DNA of 64,000 nt from Schistosoma mansoni (lineage: Eukaryota; Platyhelminthes; Trematoda; Strigeidida; Schistosomatidae). The position numbers and the translations under genes were made by a program. A model generated the notes under the pieces. It had not been told where the DNA came from and did not search any database. It worked only from the letters and a program-made list of their open reading frames with translations. The stretch is from positions 1 to 64,000 of the forward strand of contig NW_017386056.1 in NCBI RefSeq assembly GCF_000237925.1, in the 5' to 3' direction. Positions 45,853 to 54,412 of the stretch are shown one piece after another. Position 1 is the stretch's first letter; each line of letters opens with the position of its first letter.

Positions 45853-48190
45853 AGAGGAATAGAGATCGTCAGTAGTCAAACATTTGATTAGTAATGGTCA
45901 ATATAAATAAACAGAATTGGTGTAGTCACTAATATTCATTCAACTCTAGATTAAATTACCATGTTAATAAATAATGTGGGAAAAGGTATATATAAATCGA
46001 CAAATCACTATATACATATTTGCTTGATTTAGGTCCATGTTCTTCTATTTCATTTTAAATGTTTTTCACGAGATTTGAATACATATACATCTTCATTCAT
46101 GCGTGAATATTACTTTTGTTCTTTTTCAGTATAATGCATCAATTCATACTATTCGTGCATTATTGGCATTTGAAGCGGATCCCTATGCTCTAAACAATAG
46201 TCAGCACAGTTGTCGACATTTATTATGTTGTAATGCTGACAGGTTAGTTTGAAGTCATTTCGTCAATAATTTTCAAAGGTTGTTTCTATTAAAAATATTT
46301 GTTACTTTTTAGACAATTTCCTTGTTTTTGCTTTTGATGTAACACGTTATCAATTGAGCCGCTATTTTTAGTTTACTACTTATTTACTACTTATTTATTC
46401 AATGGGTACAAGGACACAAAATGCTCATCTTTGTTTATACCACTAATCACAATTCGAATTTACTAAGACTTGTAACTAAAGGCAATATCAAAGCAAGTCA
46501 CTCTGGATGCACATGTCTCAAAGATTGGTCAAATCCAGTCCTTAATATACCGACTGTGGCTGCTACTTTGATGTGGTGATCAGGCTTTCATATCGCGCTG
46601 TTAGCTGGAGCATTCGTTTCTTTAGGTCTTTAAAATGTGATTCGGGTAATTTTACAAAAGTAAAAGAACCTGATGATTTTTTGTCACTCACACTTAACTG
46701 CTTGATGAAATTATTATTATTATTAATTAATTAATTATTTGAACACATGAAAATTGATAGACGAGGCTGCCAAATATATATTCACCACATAAAAATTGTT
46801 TAGTTTGTGTTTGGGCTGGAAGCCGAAATCTAGATGTAGAGCGATCTCTCCTCACTCTCTGCCGTTCCAAGGCATTTGGGGGCAAGATATTTTATAGTAA
46901 GAGATAGATTAATAAATATATCTTCGGTTTACTATGGTTATCAAGCAAAAGTTAACGGAAATTTAGTTGACTTGGCTGAACTAGGCTATATTGTATTAAC
47001 TTCAATTGACGACTAATTTTAAAGAAAAAGATATTTTTTTATATCACTATCTGTTTCACTACATCTAGAAGTAAGCCCTCATTGACTTACTGATCATTTT
47101 TATTCTCTTTTTAAACTATTTGTTCAGTCTTACTTTAACTTTAGAGTGTGATGTGATTATTGGCAATATTTAGCAATCTAGATCATAATTCCTTAGCCTG
47201 TGTTTACCCTTCAAATGTGTTAAACCACAAAGTACTTTATTACATATTTATGTCTATCTTCCAATACATTGAAAATAACTGAAAATGTAAAATTAATTTT
47301 TCTTGAAGAAATAAAAGTCTTCTCCGTTGAGAAATGAAAGAACTCTTATTTACAAATTTTGCATGTTTTTATTGTCGACATGAAGTATAGGATCTTTTTA
47401 TCTATAAAGAAGCCATCACCATTTAAATAAATTAAGGATTTAAGTAAACGGATGAATATGCAGTTAATTAGGTTAATTGTTAGTAATATTTTCGATTGCA
47501 CAATAGTGTTTATGGGAAAGACAGAAAATAATTAGGTGGAATGATTGTTACAAATCAACGCATTGATAATTAAAATGATTACAAACAAACGTTGATTTTT
47601 CAGGTATGATGGATATTTTTATTAAAAATTTGCATATTACTTGTCTCAAAATCTTAAAGCTATATTTGATTATTTTAATTAAAATCCTGAGAGCTGTCAG
47701 CGTTAAGAATAGTCTTTTATAATATGGATTGTTGTTTACAGTTCAGTCAAGTAAATTATTTATAATGATTATTAAATTATTTCATGATCTCTCGAAGTTG
47801 TGCTAGGAGTTCATGACCATCTGCATTACCAAGTAACTTATAAGTGGATGTTATTAAATAATGTTCACATAATGTCACAATTAAATTGGATGATACTGCA
47901 ATGCTTTGATTACTATCCTTTATGGGATAAAAAGATGTAAACTGATGAAGAAGATTCAAAGTGAAATGGACAAAGTCTGTTCGCAGTGCTTTCTTATTTG
48001 ATTTCACAGCAATAACTATTCAATTATGTACCATTTTCTCATGAGTTGATCATCAATAAAATCGAAATGTTTTTATGTCATTCAGTAAAACATTTTCCGT
48101 AATAAGACATGAATACTAAGTCTAGTGTTAATCCTCTTTTTTTTCATTTTGGTTGCTATAAATTTTCAGTTATATACCTTCACCTGATCG
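28233..48190 (+). CDS. PLA2G6: Calcium-independent phospholipase A2 (PLA2G6-like), 5' part
   Basis: Nine exons with matching splice phases encode the N-terminal and ankyrin half of a group VI phospholipase A2, an enzyme that removes the sn-2 fatty acid from phospholipids without calcium. The start MTSFGKYVSNF parallels the vertebrate MQFFGRLVNTF. CGWSAAHVAAAMSWREVF parallels PSWSVAHLAVELGIRECF. Ankyrin-type blocks follow: GLTPLRVAIKENDEE, GESPLHIACRNNSMECIEKL, NTPIHLVHNS, GLTILHMKVRDNNFEDVLAL and GATPLHYAM. Exons are 28233-28345, 28390-28515, 28567 or 28576-28794, 28839-29022, 33589-33779, 36941-37037, 45225-45407, 46130-46242 and 48170-48190. Introns 1-3 are 45-60 bp and the rest are 0.7 to 8.2 kb, the long ones holding transposon debris. 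The lipase domain with its GxSxG serine was not found and must lie in later exons. Orthology is inferred from remembered family sequence. Confidence 0.88.
28390..28515 (+). CDS. PLA2G6: PLA2G6-like exon 2
   Basis: Acceptor ATCCTCAG, donor ACAG|GTGTTT, phase 2 on both sides. Encodes CEQLLQQKSIYYFYKVANHF and PGSDGIPINGETVYAY. The intron before it is only 44 bp, a size common in the 5' introns of schistosome genes. Confidence 0.8.
28567..28794 (+). CDS. PLA2G6: PLA2G6-like exon 3 with tandem acceptors
   Basis: Two acceptors nine bases apart, TTTGTTTAG| (exon from 28567) and TTTATTTAG| (exon from 28576), both keep the frame and differ by three residues (SLF). The exon encodes RFQGEQEAGVAVFLRHIEVL and CGWSAAHVAAAMSWREVF and ends AACCG|GTAGGT in phase 2. 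Confidence 0.82.
28839..29022 (+). CDS. PLA2G6: PLA2G6-like exon 4, ankyrin repeats
   Basis: Acceptor CATTTCAG, donor TCT|GTAAGT, leaving phase 0. Encodes LNEYDPFSGLTPLRVAIKEN and DEDGNTVLHLALGNTSVKIL, two ankyrin-type loops (G-TPL-A and GNT-LH-A). Confidence 0.84.
29744..29960 (-). mobile_element. RTE-type LINE 3' end fragment
   Basis: Reads on the - strand as ACTGATGTACGTACGTACGA followed by GAAGTTCTATGTTGTGACTG and (ACTG)n. This is the same 3' end as the + strand RTE fragment that closes at about 60470. Only 3' untranslated sequence is present, a severely 5'-truncated copy. Confidence 0.7.
32310..32520 (-). repeat. tRNA-hammerhead repeat, second family, degenerate
   Basis: On the - strand it reads, in order, the lead-in GAATTTAGACATCAACACCG, an A-box-like TGATCTAGAGGTTAAGCG, a B box GGGTTCGAGTC, then a hammerhead-like segment and a decayed right arm. 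The core reads CCGAGGA instead of CUGANGA, so one invariant base is changed while GAAA and stem I (GCACTG with CAGTGA) remain. Cleavage is predicted to be lost. Same family as 55347-55722. Confidence 0.75.
33589..33779 (+). CDS. PLA2G6: PLA2G6-like exon 5, ankyrin repeats
   Basis: Acceptor GATATCCAG preceded by a long T-rich tract, donor CTTGA|GTAAGT in phase 2. Encodes LLLDNLQSLDVNALNNKGES, PLHIACRNNSMECIEKLLKA and FPIHIAVNNDSLE, matching the GLTPLHLACQLGKQE and GYPIHSAM blocks of vertebrate PLA2G6. Confidence 0.87.
34630..35590 (-). mobile_element. Gypsy gag fossil with probable 5' LTR
   Basis: A 197-residue - strand frame (35223-34630) reads MDDLKSLLQQQNAFIELLVK, then INEFRFDPESGITFEEWFKR and EKFCNFILPEK, the start of a Gypsy gag protein of the type that opens with a short coiled leader and an FRFDPES...WF block. 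Upstream, 35290-35590 has the look of an LTR with a promoter-like TATATATTTTATTAC but has no partner copy here. Only the 5' end of the element is present, so it is broken. Confidence 0.7.
35627..35702. repeat. Imperfect ATT microsatellite
   Basis: Runs of ATT triplets interrupted by GTT and CTC triplets. Confidence 0.85.
36941..37037 (+). CDS. PLA2G6: PLA2G6-like exon 6, ankyrin repeat
   Basis: Acceptor AATAATACAG, donor CGAAA|GTAAGT. It enters in phase 2 and leaves in phase 0. Encodes CVNLLCTYCPNCINLPDLIN and HNTPIHLVHNSK, an ankyrin unit with the TPIHL signature. Confidence 0.82.
38950..39260 (+). repeat. Dispersed repeat, copy 1
   Basis: Similar in order to 48770-49090: a GGATAATTACCCAG block, an AAGTAAAGTGTTTAC block and a GGGGTTATAGGAAGCGCTTAGG block. 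Length and AT-rich character suggest an old solo LTR, but no ends could be fixed. Confidence 0.4.
40370..40850 (-). mobile_element. RTE-type LINE 3' fragment
   Basis: A - strand frame (40794-40573) reads RKLGGKAKTWHQYLKSLTPD, LGGCRLLEWGPRNYRNQLLE and TLSDMAQNRPQW, the C-terminus of RTE-clade ORF2. Compare LPGWGPRDGATQWLETLSDM in the copy at 50622-51821. It ends at about 40370 in a tail related to 29744 (ACTGACTGACT). 5' truncated. Confidence 0.82.
42136..42168. repeat. (AAT)n microsatellite
   Basis: An uninterrupted AAT triplet run. Confidence 0.9.
42445..42481. repeat. (TA)n microsatellite
   Basis: Eighteen TA dinucleotides followed by TCCAGTG. The (AT)n at 45821 is followed by the closely similar TCCAGAG. 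Confidence 0.9.
43206..43260 (-). ncRNA. Hammerhead ribozyme motif, second family
   Basis: Core CUGAGGA, a stem II of five pairs including one G-U, and GAAA are present. The base pair beside the cleavage site is altered (AUC instead of GUC, which leaves a C-A mismatch in stem III), and stem I has a mismatch. Weak or no activity is expected. Confidence 0.6.
43330..43390 (+). ncRNA. Hammerhead ribozyme motif, second family, broken core
   Basis: Core CUGAGGA (43337-43343) and stem II GTCCC/AGGAC are present, but the second conserved block reads AAAA instead of GAAA. Loss of the catalytic guanosine (G12) should abolish cleavage. Confidence 0.65.
44440..44500 (+). repeat. Degenerate hammerhead-like remnant, second family
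   Basis: Reads GCAGAGGAGTCCC, CATACTAGAACAAAAC and CCATCCAATGCTTC, a recognisable but decayed hammerhead segment of the second family. The core is lost. Confidence 0.5.
44670..45018 (+). repeat. SM-alpha-like tRNA-hammerhead unit
   Basis: A unit of about 333 bp whose two ends repeat each other (ACAATACCAAGTGAAT at 44670 and ACAATATCAAGTGAAT at 45003). Order: lead, tRNA-like A box (CAGTAGCTAAGTGGATAACG, about 44729), B box GGTTCGAATCTC (44775-44786), hammerhead (44810-44870), then a tail with GAGACTGATCAACTG and GTCCTAAACATCCATGG. SM-alpha repeats of Schistosoma are known to be transcribed from a tRNA-like Pol III promoter and to encode hammerheads. The repeated ends suggest a piece of a tandem array. 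Confidence 0.85.
44810..44870 (+). ncRNA. SM-alpha-like hammerhead ribozyme, probably impaired
   Basis: CUGACGA (44824-44830) and GAAA (44845-44848) are intact, and stem I pairs ATCCGG (44818-44823) with CTGGAT (44857-44862) plus GCAG/CTGC above. Stem II has only three good pairs (GTC/GAC). The second pair of stem III is G-G instead of C-G. Cleavage would fall after C44856. Activity is likely reduced. Confidence 0.8.
45225..45407 (+). CDS. PLA2G6: PLA2G6-like exon 7, ankyrin repeats
   Basis: Acceptor GGATCTATAG, donor ATGACT|GTAAGC, phase 0 on both sides. Encodes IFGRLFVLGANLDARNDLGL, TILHMKVRDNNFEDVLALLV and HGADPNLRDNSGATPLHYAM. The last stretch is a textbook ankyrin repeat and aligns with [20 protein letters not shown] of the vertebrate enzyme. 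Confidence 0.9.
45408..46129 (+). other. Intron 7
   Basis: 722 bp. Apart from an (AT)n run at 45821-45850, preceded by a B-box-like GGTTCGATTCG, no element is recognised. Confidence 0.7.
45821..45850. repeat. (AT)n microsatellite
   Basis: Fifteen AT dinucleotides between GGTTCGATTCG and TCCAGAGG. The left word resembles a tRNA B box, so this may be a very decayed SINE tail. Confidence 0.8.
46130..46242 (+). CDS. PLA2G6: PLA2G6-like exon 8, last ankyrin repeat
   Basis: Acceptor CTTTTTCAG, donor GACAG|GTTAGT. It enters in phase 0 and leaves in phase 2. Encodes YNASIHTIRALLAFEADPYA and LNNSQHSCRHLLCCNAD, corresponding to [20 protein letters not shown] of vertebrate PLA2G6. Confidence 0.84.
46726..46885 (-). 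mobile_element. Ultra-short internally deleted RTE LINE derivative
   Basis: The left part resembles the 3' tail of the RTE LINE at 50450-50540 (TTATTTGAACACATG, then AAATATATATTCACCACA). The right part resembles its 5' end at 54275-54313 (CACTCTCTGCCGTTCCAAGG, then CATTTGGGGGC). The order and strand are as in the full element, but nearly all of the roughly 3.7 kb between is gone. A copy retaining both ends cannot be an ordinary 5' truncation. Confidence 0.6.
47777..48016 (-). CDS. Candidate terminal exon of an antisense gene
   Basis: About 79 codons on the - strand, from a possible acceptor TTGAATAG| to a TAA-type stop, reading VIAVKSNKKALRTDFVHFTL, LNLLHQFTSFYPIKDSNQSI and LLGNADGHELLAQLREIMK. 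The amphipathic, well-mixed composition looks like real coding sequence, with a HEAT-like feel at the end, but I do not recognise the family. It lies entirely inside intron 8 of the phospholipase gene on the other strand. No upstream exon or polyadenylation signal was found, so a retrocopy fragment is an alternative. Confidence 0.35.
   Translation of the reverse strand, partial: VIAVKSNKKALRTDFVHFTLNLLHQFTSFYPIKDSNQSIAVSSNLIVTLCEHYLITSTYKLLGNADGHELLAQLREIMK
48170..48190 (+). CDS. PLA2G6: PLA2G6-like 21-nt micro-exon
   Basis: Flanked by a strong pyrimidine-rich acceptor (AAATTTTCAG) and a consensus donor (GTAAGT). It keeps phase 2 from exon 8 and adds seven residues (SYIPSPD plus a split codon). 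It sits where vertebrate PLA2G6 has a variable linker between ankyrin repeats and lipase domain. Very small exons are known to be frequent in schistosomes. Chance occurrence of the two sites is possible. Confidence 0.5.
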
Positions 48191-50448
48191 GTAAGTTCAA
48201 CTATTTAATAATATCTCTTAAACTTATCCAATACCCATGGGAATATTTTCAAGAATTTTGAATTTTTTACATTTTTCACGTTATTATCTGTACTAAAATT
48301 TTAAGTAAATACATTTTCTGTTTAGTTATAAAATCTCTTCAAGTTGTCAGAACAAAAAGCAATGTTGGATTCTTTAATACTAACAGTGATAAAACCTTGT
48401 TTATACTAAACAAATTTTTCAGATAAAGTGTAATATGTAAGCATTTTGGGGCGGGACTATAATCTATGGATGAACCAACGCCTTTATATATTTATTACTT
48501 TATTCATAATCCTGTTATGAGCCTATTAAGTAGCTGAAGTCTCAAGGTCATTTTGTTGTTCAACAAAATTTCATGAACAGTTTTATTTACATAAGCTACA
48601 GTCTAGTTATCATTTATTTTTTTCGTGTTAAAGTTGTTATGGAAAGTAGACACAAAGATGAAGTTTTATTGTGTGAAAGAAAGGTGTTGAGGGGATACAA
48701 AGTATTACTCAAAATATTCCAAGAAAATGCTGGAAACGCTGGAAAACATTTTATCTAATCAGTGTTGAATAAAAGTTTTCTGGAAACATCTAGAAAATCG
48801 GGAGTCACGCGTCACATTTCTGGTCTGATAATTACCTATCTCGTTACTATGTTTATTATGGTTCCAGAAAATTACAGAAGCTTAAGGCCACCTGAGATAC
48901 CATAAATACCTTCGGTTTTCTGTACATGAACTATCCTTCGAGTAAAGCGTTCTTTTCACACTTGGCGCCTTTTCTCTCGTGTTTAAGTCGTGTAGATTTA
49001 GCCTGGAGTTATTAGAAGGGTTTAGGAGACCCATTCAAGCGTTCAGTTAGAAAGCTTATCGGAAGTACCAGTCTCAGTTAAACAATTGGTTTTTGATGGT
49101 TTCTTATCTTGTAAAATTGAACGATAATTACCTCATTTTAACTCGATTAGGTTTTTCGTTATTTTGGAAAATCAATAGTTATTCATGGAATATCACTTTC
49201 TTCTTAAAGCTTCAACTTGAATAGACGCTTAAAATAATAACACCCTAGAGCAGATAGATAAGAAAACAGCTTGATGAAATCAAGTTGTGCCTATTGGTTT
49301 TTGCCTGATAGATCGTGGTTACTGAAGAATTGAAAACAGTTACAAAGTTTTGTTACCTCTATTTGTATATTTCCTTATTTAACTATCCTTAGTAAATACT
49401 GTTTCATGTGTGTTAAGTGTTATATCAACCGACCCCAGTTACTCTTATTGCTTAGTATTTTTAGAACACCACTTCACTCGACTAGTCCTCAAGATCAGAA
49501 CATAGTTTGAACAGGTGCACGATTATATTCTAAACAAAGCAAGTTGAATGGGAGTGAATCTCAGTAAGAAAAGCATTAGTATACTTATAATTTTACACAA
49601 GAAGTTTCTAGAGTCTTCCCTAATTGTCCGCTAGCCCTGATTGGCTAGGAAAGAACCAATCAACTTGCTCCAATAGAATCCTGGATAAAACATGTTTTAA
49701 TCCAATCCTATCCTACCAACAATGTGTATATCAATACGCCAATAAAGTAACGTGTTTTTATGAATATCATTTTGCTTAAGTTTAGTTCAAATTATAATCG
49801 TGTTATATTTAGTCGATAGCAGTAATAAGGTGAATGGGATCTACATTATCTTCAATTATTTACTAAATCAAACAATATCTTACCATAAGAATTCTATCTA
49901 TCCTTTCATTAAAGCTGTAATTATACATCCTAGTTTTTGTATCTAAAATAACTTTGTGGTAATTCTATTTGCCGATTTATTCAAGAAAGATTTAATCGAC
50001 AACTTATGCTTTATTAATTTTTAATCCAAGTTTTTTTTCCAATCATCATTTTCAGATCTATTTCTTACTGGTTTTTACATTTAGTTCATATCATTCATAG
50101 GATGTAATCTGTATTAAACATATCTTTGTAATGATTACTTTGAAATGAATATAGTGTAAAATTTCTGATTGTTTTCAAATATATATCTAGTTGTACTAAT
50201 GGGCATAATTTGATTGTTAACTGGTAAAAATAATTTTGTAATTGTTATAATCCAATTGCTTATTCATTGAATGTAATCAAACTGTTTCGTAATGGTTAAT
50301 TTACTTCATTAATTGCTTCATTTGTAGTAGTATATAGTTAATGTTCAAATGATCATTTAGTCAGAAATTTCGTACAATTCTAAAGTGTTTTTCATTATGA
50401 AATAAGACCAAAATCTAGAAAACTGTTGAAAGTCAAAACTTAAGCTAT
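48191..50448. other. Downstream DNA, no exon found
   Basis: Probably intron of the same gene. Contains a second copy of the 38950 repeat (48770-49090). An AT-rich segment at about 49405-49770 with CCAATC boxes and AATAAAG could be a solo LTR, but no repeat partner is present. Confidence 0.5.
48770..49090 (+). repeat. Dispersed repeat, copy 2
   Basis: Shares TCTGGTCTGATAATTACC, GAGTAAAGCGTTCTTT and GGAGTTATTAGAAGGGTTTA with 38950-39260 in the same order and strand. Likely an old solo LTR family; ends not defined. Confidence 0.4.
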
Positions 50449-50449
50449 T

Positions 50450-53400
50450 ATTTTATTTATTTATTTATTTATTTAAACACATATATATTGGTACAAAAGG
50501 GCACCAGGTACATATGCGCCACACAAAATAATGAAAGTAGGAAGAGAAGGGATGAAAAGATAAGGCGGACTGAAATGTACAACCAGAAGACTCTTTCAGT
50601 TAGGAAAGTTAGAACCATTCTTTATGTAGAGAGTAAAAGAAGGTTGCAGCAGGATCGCCACTGGCTTCTATTCAGAGCCATATCTGATAACGTCTCTAGC
50701 CACTGTGTTGCACCATCTCTCGGACCCCAACCAGGGAGTCGTGAAGGACCAACGGAAGCTAGCCCTTTGCAGCTTTCTTTCATGCCACGACACCATGTCA
50801 TACACTGACCTCCTCTCCGCTTTTTCCAACCATTCCGAGCGCCGTCGGCAAATAATGCACGACGTGGAAGTCTCTGGGACGACATTCGTAAAACATGTCC
50901 AAGCCACCGAAGTCGGTGTTTCAAGATGGTGACACCAATCGGATTATCGTCTCTGCGCCCGAACACACGATGCCGAACCTCTGCATTACTAACATGGTGT
51001 TGCCACTGGATGTCAGCAATCCTTCGGAGACAACGATGATCGAACACAGAGAGACGTCTAACATCCTCAACTCGGAGAGGCCAGGTTTCACAAGCAAAGA
51101 GCAAAACTGCTCTCACCGACGCGTTGTACATCCGACCTTTTACAGCCAGACTAACATCACGAAGGCGCCAAAGATGGCCCAGATTGGCATAAGCCGCTCT
51201 GGCTTTCATTATACGTGCATCAATCTCATCACTCACGCCACCATCAGCACTTATATAGCTACCTAGATACACGAACTTCTCAACTACTTCGATCTCCTCA
51301 CCATCCAGGGTGAGTACAGGATGAGAATCCTGCCAGTCTTGTAGGAGTACTTTGCACTTGGAGGGTGCAAAGCACATGCCGTACCTGCGGACACTGATTG
51401 CCAACTGATTAAGTGCTGATTGCATGCCTTGAGCATTATCGCACAGTAAGACAATATCATCCGCATACTCGAGGTCGAGAAGTCGTTCTCCAGGCAACAT
51501 ATCCACACCGCCATTACTTACATCCATCAGAGCTGTTTCCAGGATGTCGTCGATGGCAAAGTATAAGAGGAATGGTGAGATCGGGCAACCCTGCCTAACC
51601 CCACTGCTCGAATGGAACAAGGGAGAAAGGTGGTTGTATGCCCTCACTCTGCCTGAGGTGTTCGTATACAGGGCCTTTAAGATGTTAATGAACTTCTCAG
51701 GCACACCCTTCTTCAATAGACAATCCCAGAGAACAATCCTGTCCAACGAATCGAAGGCAGCCCTGATATCAAGAAACACTACGATTGTTGGCCTGCGATA
51801 AGTATGACGGTGTTCTAACATTTGGCAGAGGGTGAAGAACGAAAATCAGCCTGCTCCTCGCGAGTCAATCGTTCTCGGGTTTTAAACAACCTACGAAGAA
51901 TGATAGAAGCCAATAGTTTGGACGCAATCGAAAGTAGACTTATCCCCCGATAGTTATTGCAGGAACAACGTGAACCCTTTTTAAAGATAGGGACGACTAT
52001 TGACTCATTCCAAGATGTTGGAACACTTTCTTGCTCCCAAACCTTTCCAAACAACACAGTCAATTCCTTAGTCAGAAAGTCACCACCATCTTTAAAAAGA
52101 GCCGGAGGTAAGTCATCTGGGCCCGGTGATTTGTAACGTTTCAAGAGTTGGAGTTCCTTGCGGACTTCCGCCTCGTTTGGTGGATCAGTCGTCACCGGCC
52201 ATGGGGGGCAGGACAAGCTGGTTGATGTTGCCGGAGCAGCAGGCCAGTTGAACTGCCCTTCGAAAAATTCCGCCCATCGTCCAAGACGTCGACAGATGTT
52301 AGTGACTGGCATCCTGTCATCCTCGTAGATTGTTTCACTCACACCAGACTTCTTGCTGCCAGTGGCTCGGATGAGTTGGAAGAGCTTCCGGCAGTTACCA
52401 GATGCAGCTGCTGCTTCCATCTCATTAGCACGCTCCGACCACCAGGCTTCCCGGTCCTTACGCAAGCTTTGCCCGATTTCATTACTTAACAGCCTTCGTT
52501 TGTGGTCAAACTCACGGTCACCCGGAGTAGACCGACGGGCTTCCATCAGTTGTAAGGAGCCAGAAGAAACCCAGTGCTTGTAAGCGAGACGTTTCGCGAG
52601 GCCGCAAGCGGCTTTACTCGCCATTTTCATGGCGTCGTGAAGATGCAACCAATGCTCACCTATACTTTTCGGTGGGGTGGTAGCTAGCCTAGAGGCTAGC
52701 TCCGCTCGATACTTACTTGCAACAGAAGTTGCAGCCAATTTACTAATATCAATCCGTTGGTGGTGGTCAATCCTTCGGCCACTGAAAAGTAAGGTGAGAT
52801 TGGCGCAGACCAGGGCATGATCAGACTCCAGATAGGTACTCCGAAAGGAGCGGCAGTCTTGTACACAACCACGCCAGCGGTAGCTGATCGCGATGTGATC
52901 AATCTGAGTCCAGGCTTGGGATGCAGAGGGAGGACGCCAGGTGGCACACCGGCGATGACTGTGCCGGAAGTTAGTGCTGGCCAGAAACAGGTTGTGGTCT
53001 GTGCACAGTTGCAGCAGACGGTCCCCGTTATCTGTCCTGCGACCAACAAGTCCCCATCGGCCACCTAAACGACTCTCTTCTGTGCCTAGACGCCCGACCT
53101 GTGCATTCAAGTCTCCGGCTAGTACTACAATATCTGTCGAACGCGCTTTCTGGAGAAGAACTGTTAACTGATGGTAAAACTCATCCTTGATTGCATCGGG
53201 GCTGCAATCTGTCGGGGCATAGGCGGAGATGACGAAAAGACACCGTTTCTCACGCCGATTTCTTCTCACTTTGATGGAACTTTCTAATCTAACAGCACAT
53301 AACCGACTGTTAATGGGGATCCAATCGATTAGTGCTGCCTCAGCCCTAGCGCTTAGTGCGACACCAACGCCAGCAAGACCAGACGAAGATGCCATAGGGT

Positions 53401-54315
53401 CCCCGGATAAGCGCACGTGGAACAAGCTTTTCGAGGCGACAGATGGAGAGCGGATTTGTAGTACTTCACTAGAGTCTTGAATACGGGTCTCGGATAGACA
53501 ACAAACATCAACATTAAGACCTTCCAAAGACATAGCCAGCCCTATCTGTTGTCTGATCTGCATTAGTGTGCGAACGTTGAAGGAAGCCAGCTTGAACGGC
53601 GTACGTGGTTTCAGAAAGACTGCTTCAGCATTCGTAATCGGTGGAAGCATTCACTTTCAACCAAACAGTGACTGGAGATCGTTTAGATAGGACAGATTTT
53701 CCACCAAGAGCGAGCTGCTGCATAAGTTGAAAAGTAAGGTTACACAAATTGGGGATAAAAGGGGGTGAATTAGCGATATGGTAAGTAATAATAATAATAA
53801 TAATGTAAATTGTCTTGCTTCTAATATGAGCAGGAATAGTATCATCAATAGAGTTCATCATTTCATTCATTTGTGTGTAGGCTGTGATACTACCCGGGTG
53901 CCCAAACCGAAGCAGGTGGTTTTCTTAGGGGACCACACCCCGAGCCTTTGGCCTAAAGGTCTGATCCACAAGGCAGTGGAGCATCGTGAGGAGATGCAGT
54001 CCCATGGTAGCCGTTGACCAATGACAGGTTCTTCCGCCATTCGTTCCATCAGGATACTGGAGCCCATGTGCACCATTGGTTTGGAATCAGGGTTTTCCAA
54101 CTCCCCTAGGTGGACCCTCCGTGTCCACCAATCCGGTTATAGCGCCGGACATTCGCTTTTCGTCCTCTCACTTTCGTAAACAACACCCGTGGCACGAGAA
54201 GGCAGTGAGTAGGACTTCCCTGGCAGAGGCTATATATTCGCTGGCCATGTGAGAGCATTTCGAGAGGGAGAGTAGACTCTCCCCACTCTCGGCCGTACCA
54301 GGGCATTTGGGGGCT
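50450..54315 (-). mobile_element. Near full-length RTE-clade LINE
   Basis: On the - strand: a 5' leader of about 660 bp (54315-53651), one long coding region (53650-50622) and a 3' untranslated end with GTGTGGCGCATATGTACC near 50515. It closes in (TAAA)n (50474-50449). Endonuclease and reverse transcriptase are in one protein, as in RTE elements. A single deletion of roughly 25 bp shifts the frame at 51850-51815; the rest reads open. The leader and tail recur together in two short derivatives (46726-46885 and 58352-58789). The insertion appears fairly recent. Confidence 0.88.
50622..53650 (-). CDS. RTE ORF2, endonuclease-reverse transcriptase
   Basis: About 1,000 residues from ATG at 53650 (a TGA directly precedes it). 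The endonuclease part shows FKLASFNVRTLMQIRQQIGL, CCLSETRIQDSS, DIVVLAGDLNAQVG, WTQIDHIAISYRW and ESDHALVCAN. The reverse transcriptase part shows YKSPGPDDLPPALFKDGG, SCNNYRGISLLSIASKLL, VFLDIRAAFDSLDR, SGVRQGCPISPFLLYFAIDD and EYADDIVLLC, with the catalytic aspartate pair near 51460. The C-terminus has LFACETWPLRVED, HRLRWLGHVLRM and GWGPRDGATQWLETLSDMAL. The reading frame changes at about 51820, where EEQADFRSS runs out and FTLCQMLEHRHTY continues. The missing block (normally a GRGC.DQI-like motif) implies a deletion of about nine codons minus a frame. Confidence 0.88.
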
Positions 54316-54412
54316 AAGTTATTATTATTATTAAACAGTTACTTTTTGTCCCCTTGTCTTAGTATAAAGCTTCTCATGTAAATGAAAATTACAAATCTAT
54401 CAAATACATTAT
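54316..54412. other. Spacer between LINE and hairpin
   Basis: Short AT-rich spacer starting with (TTA)n directly outside the 5' end of the LINE. Confidence 0.5.

Larger units (their letters stand above)
46243..48169 (+). other. Intron 8
   Basis: 1.93 kb. Holds a very short internally deleted RTE derivative (46726-46885) and a candidate antisense terminal exon (48016-47777). The rest is AT-rich. Confidence 0.65.

Noticed and set aside
48573-48758. A 61-residue + strand frame as an exon
   Set aside because: No splice sites in phase with the gene and no similarity.
50050-50110. TTTTCAG followed by an open stretch as a further phospholipase exon
   Set aside because: It runs into a stop without a usable donor and has no lipase motif.
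50488-53480. Several + strand frames of 75-123 residues
   Set aside because: They are antisense shadows of the RTE LINE protein.
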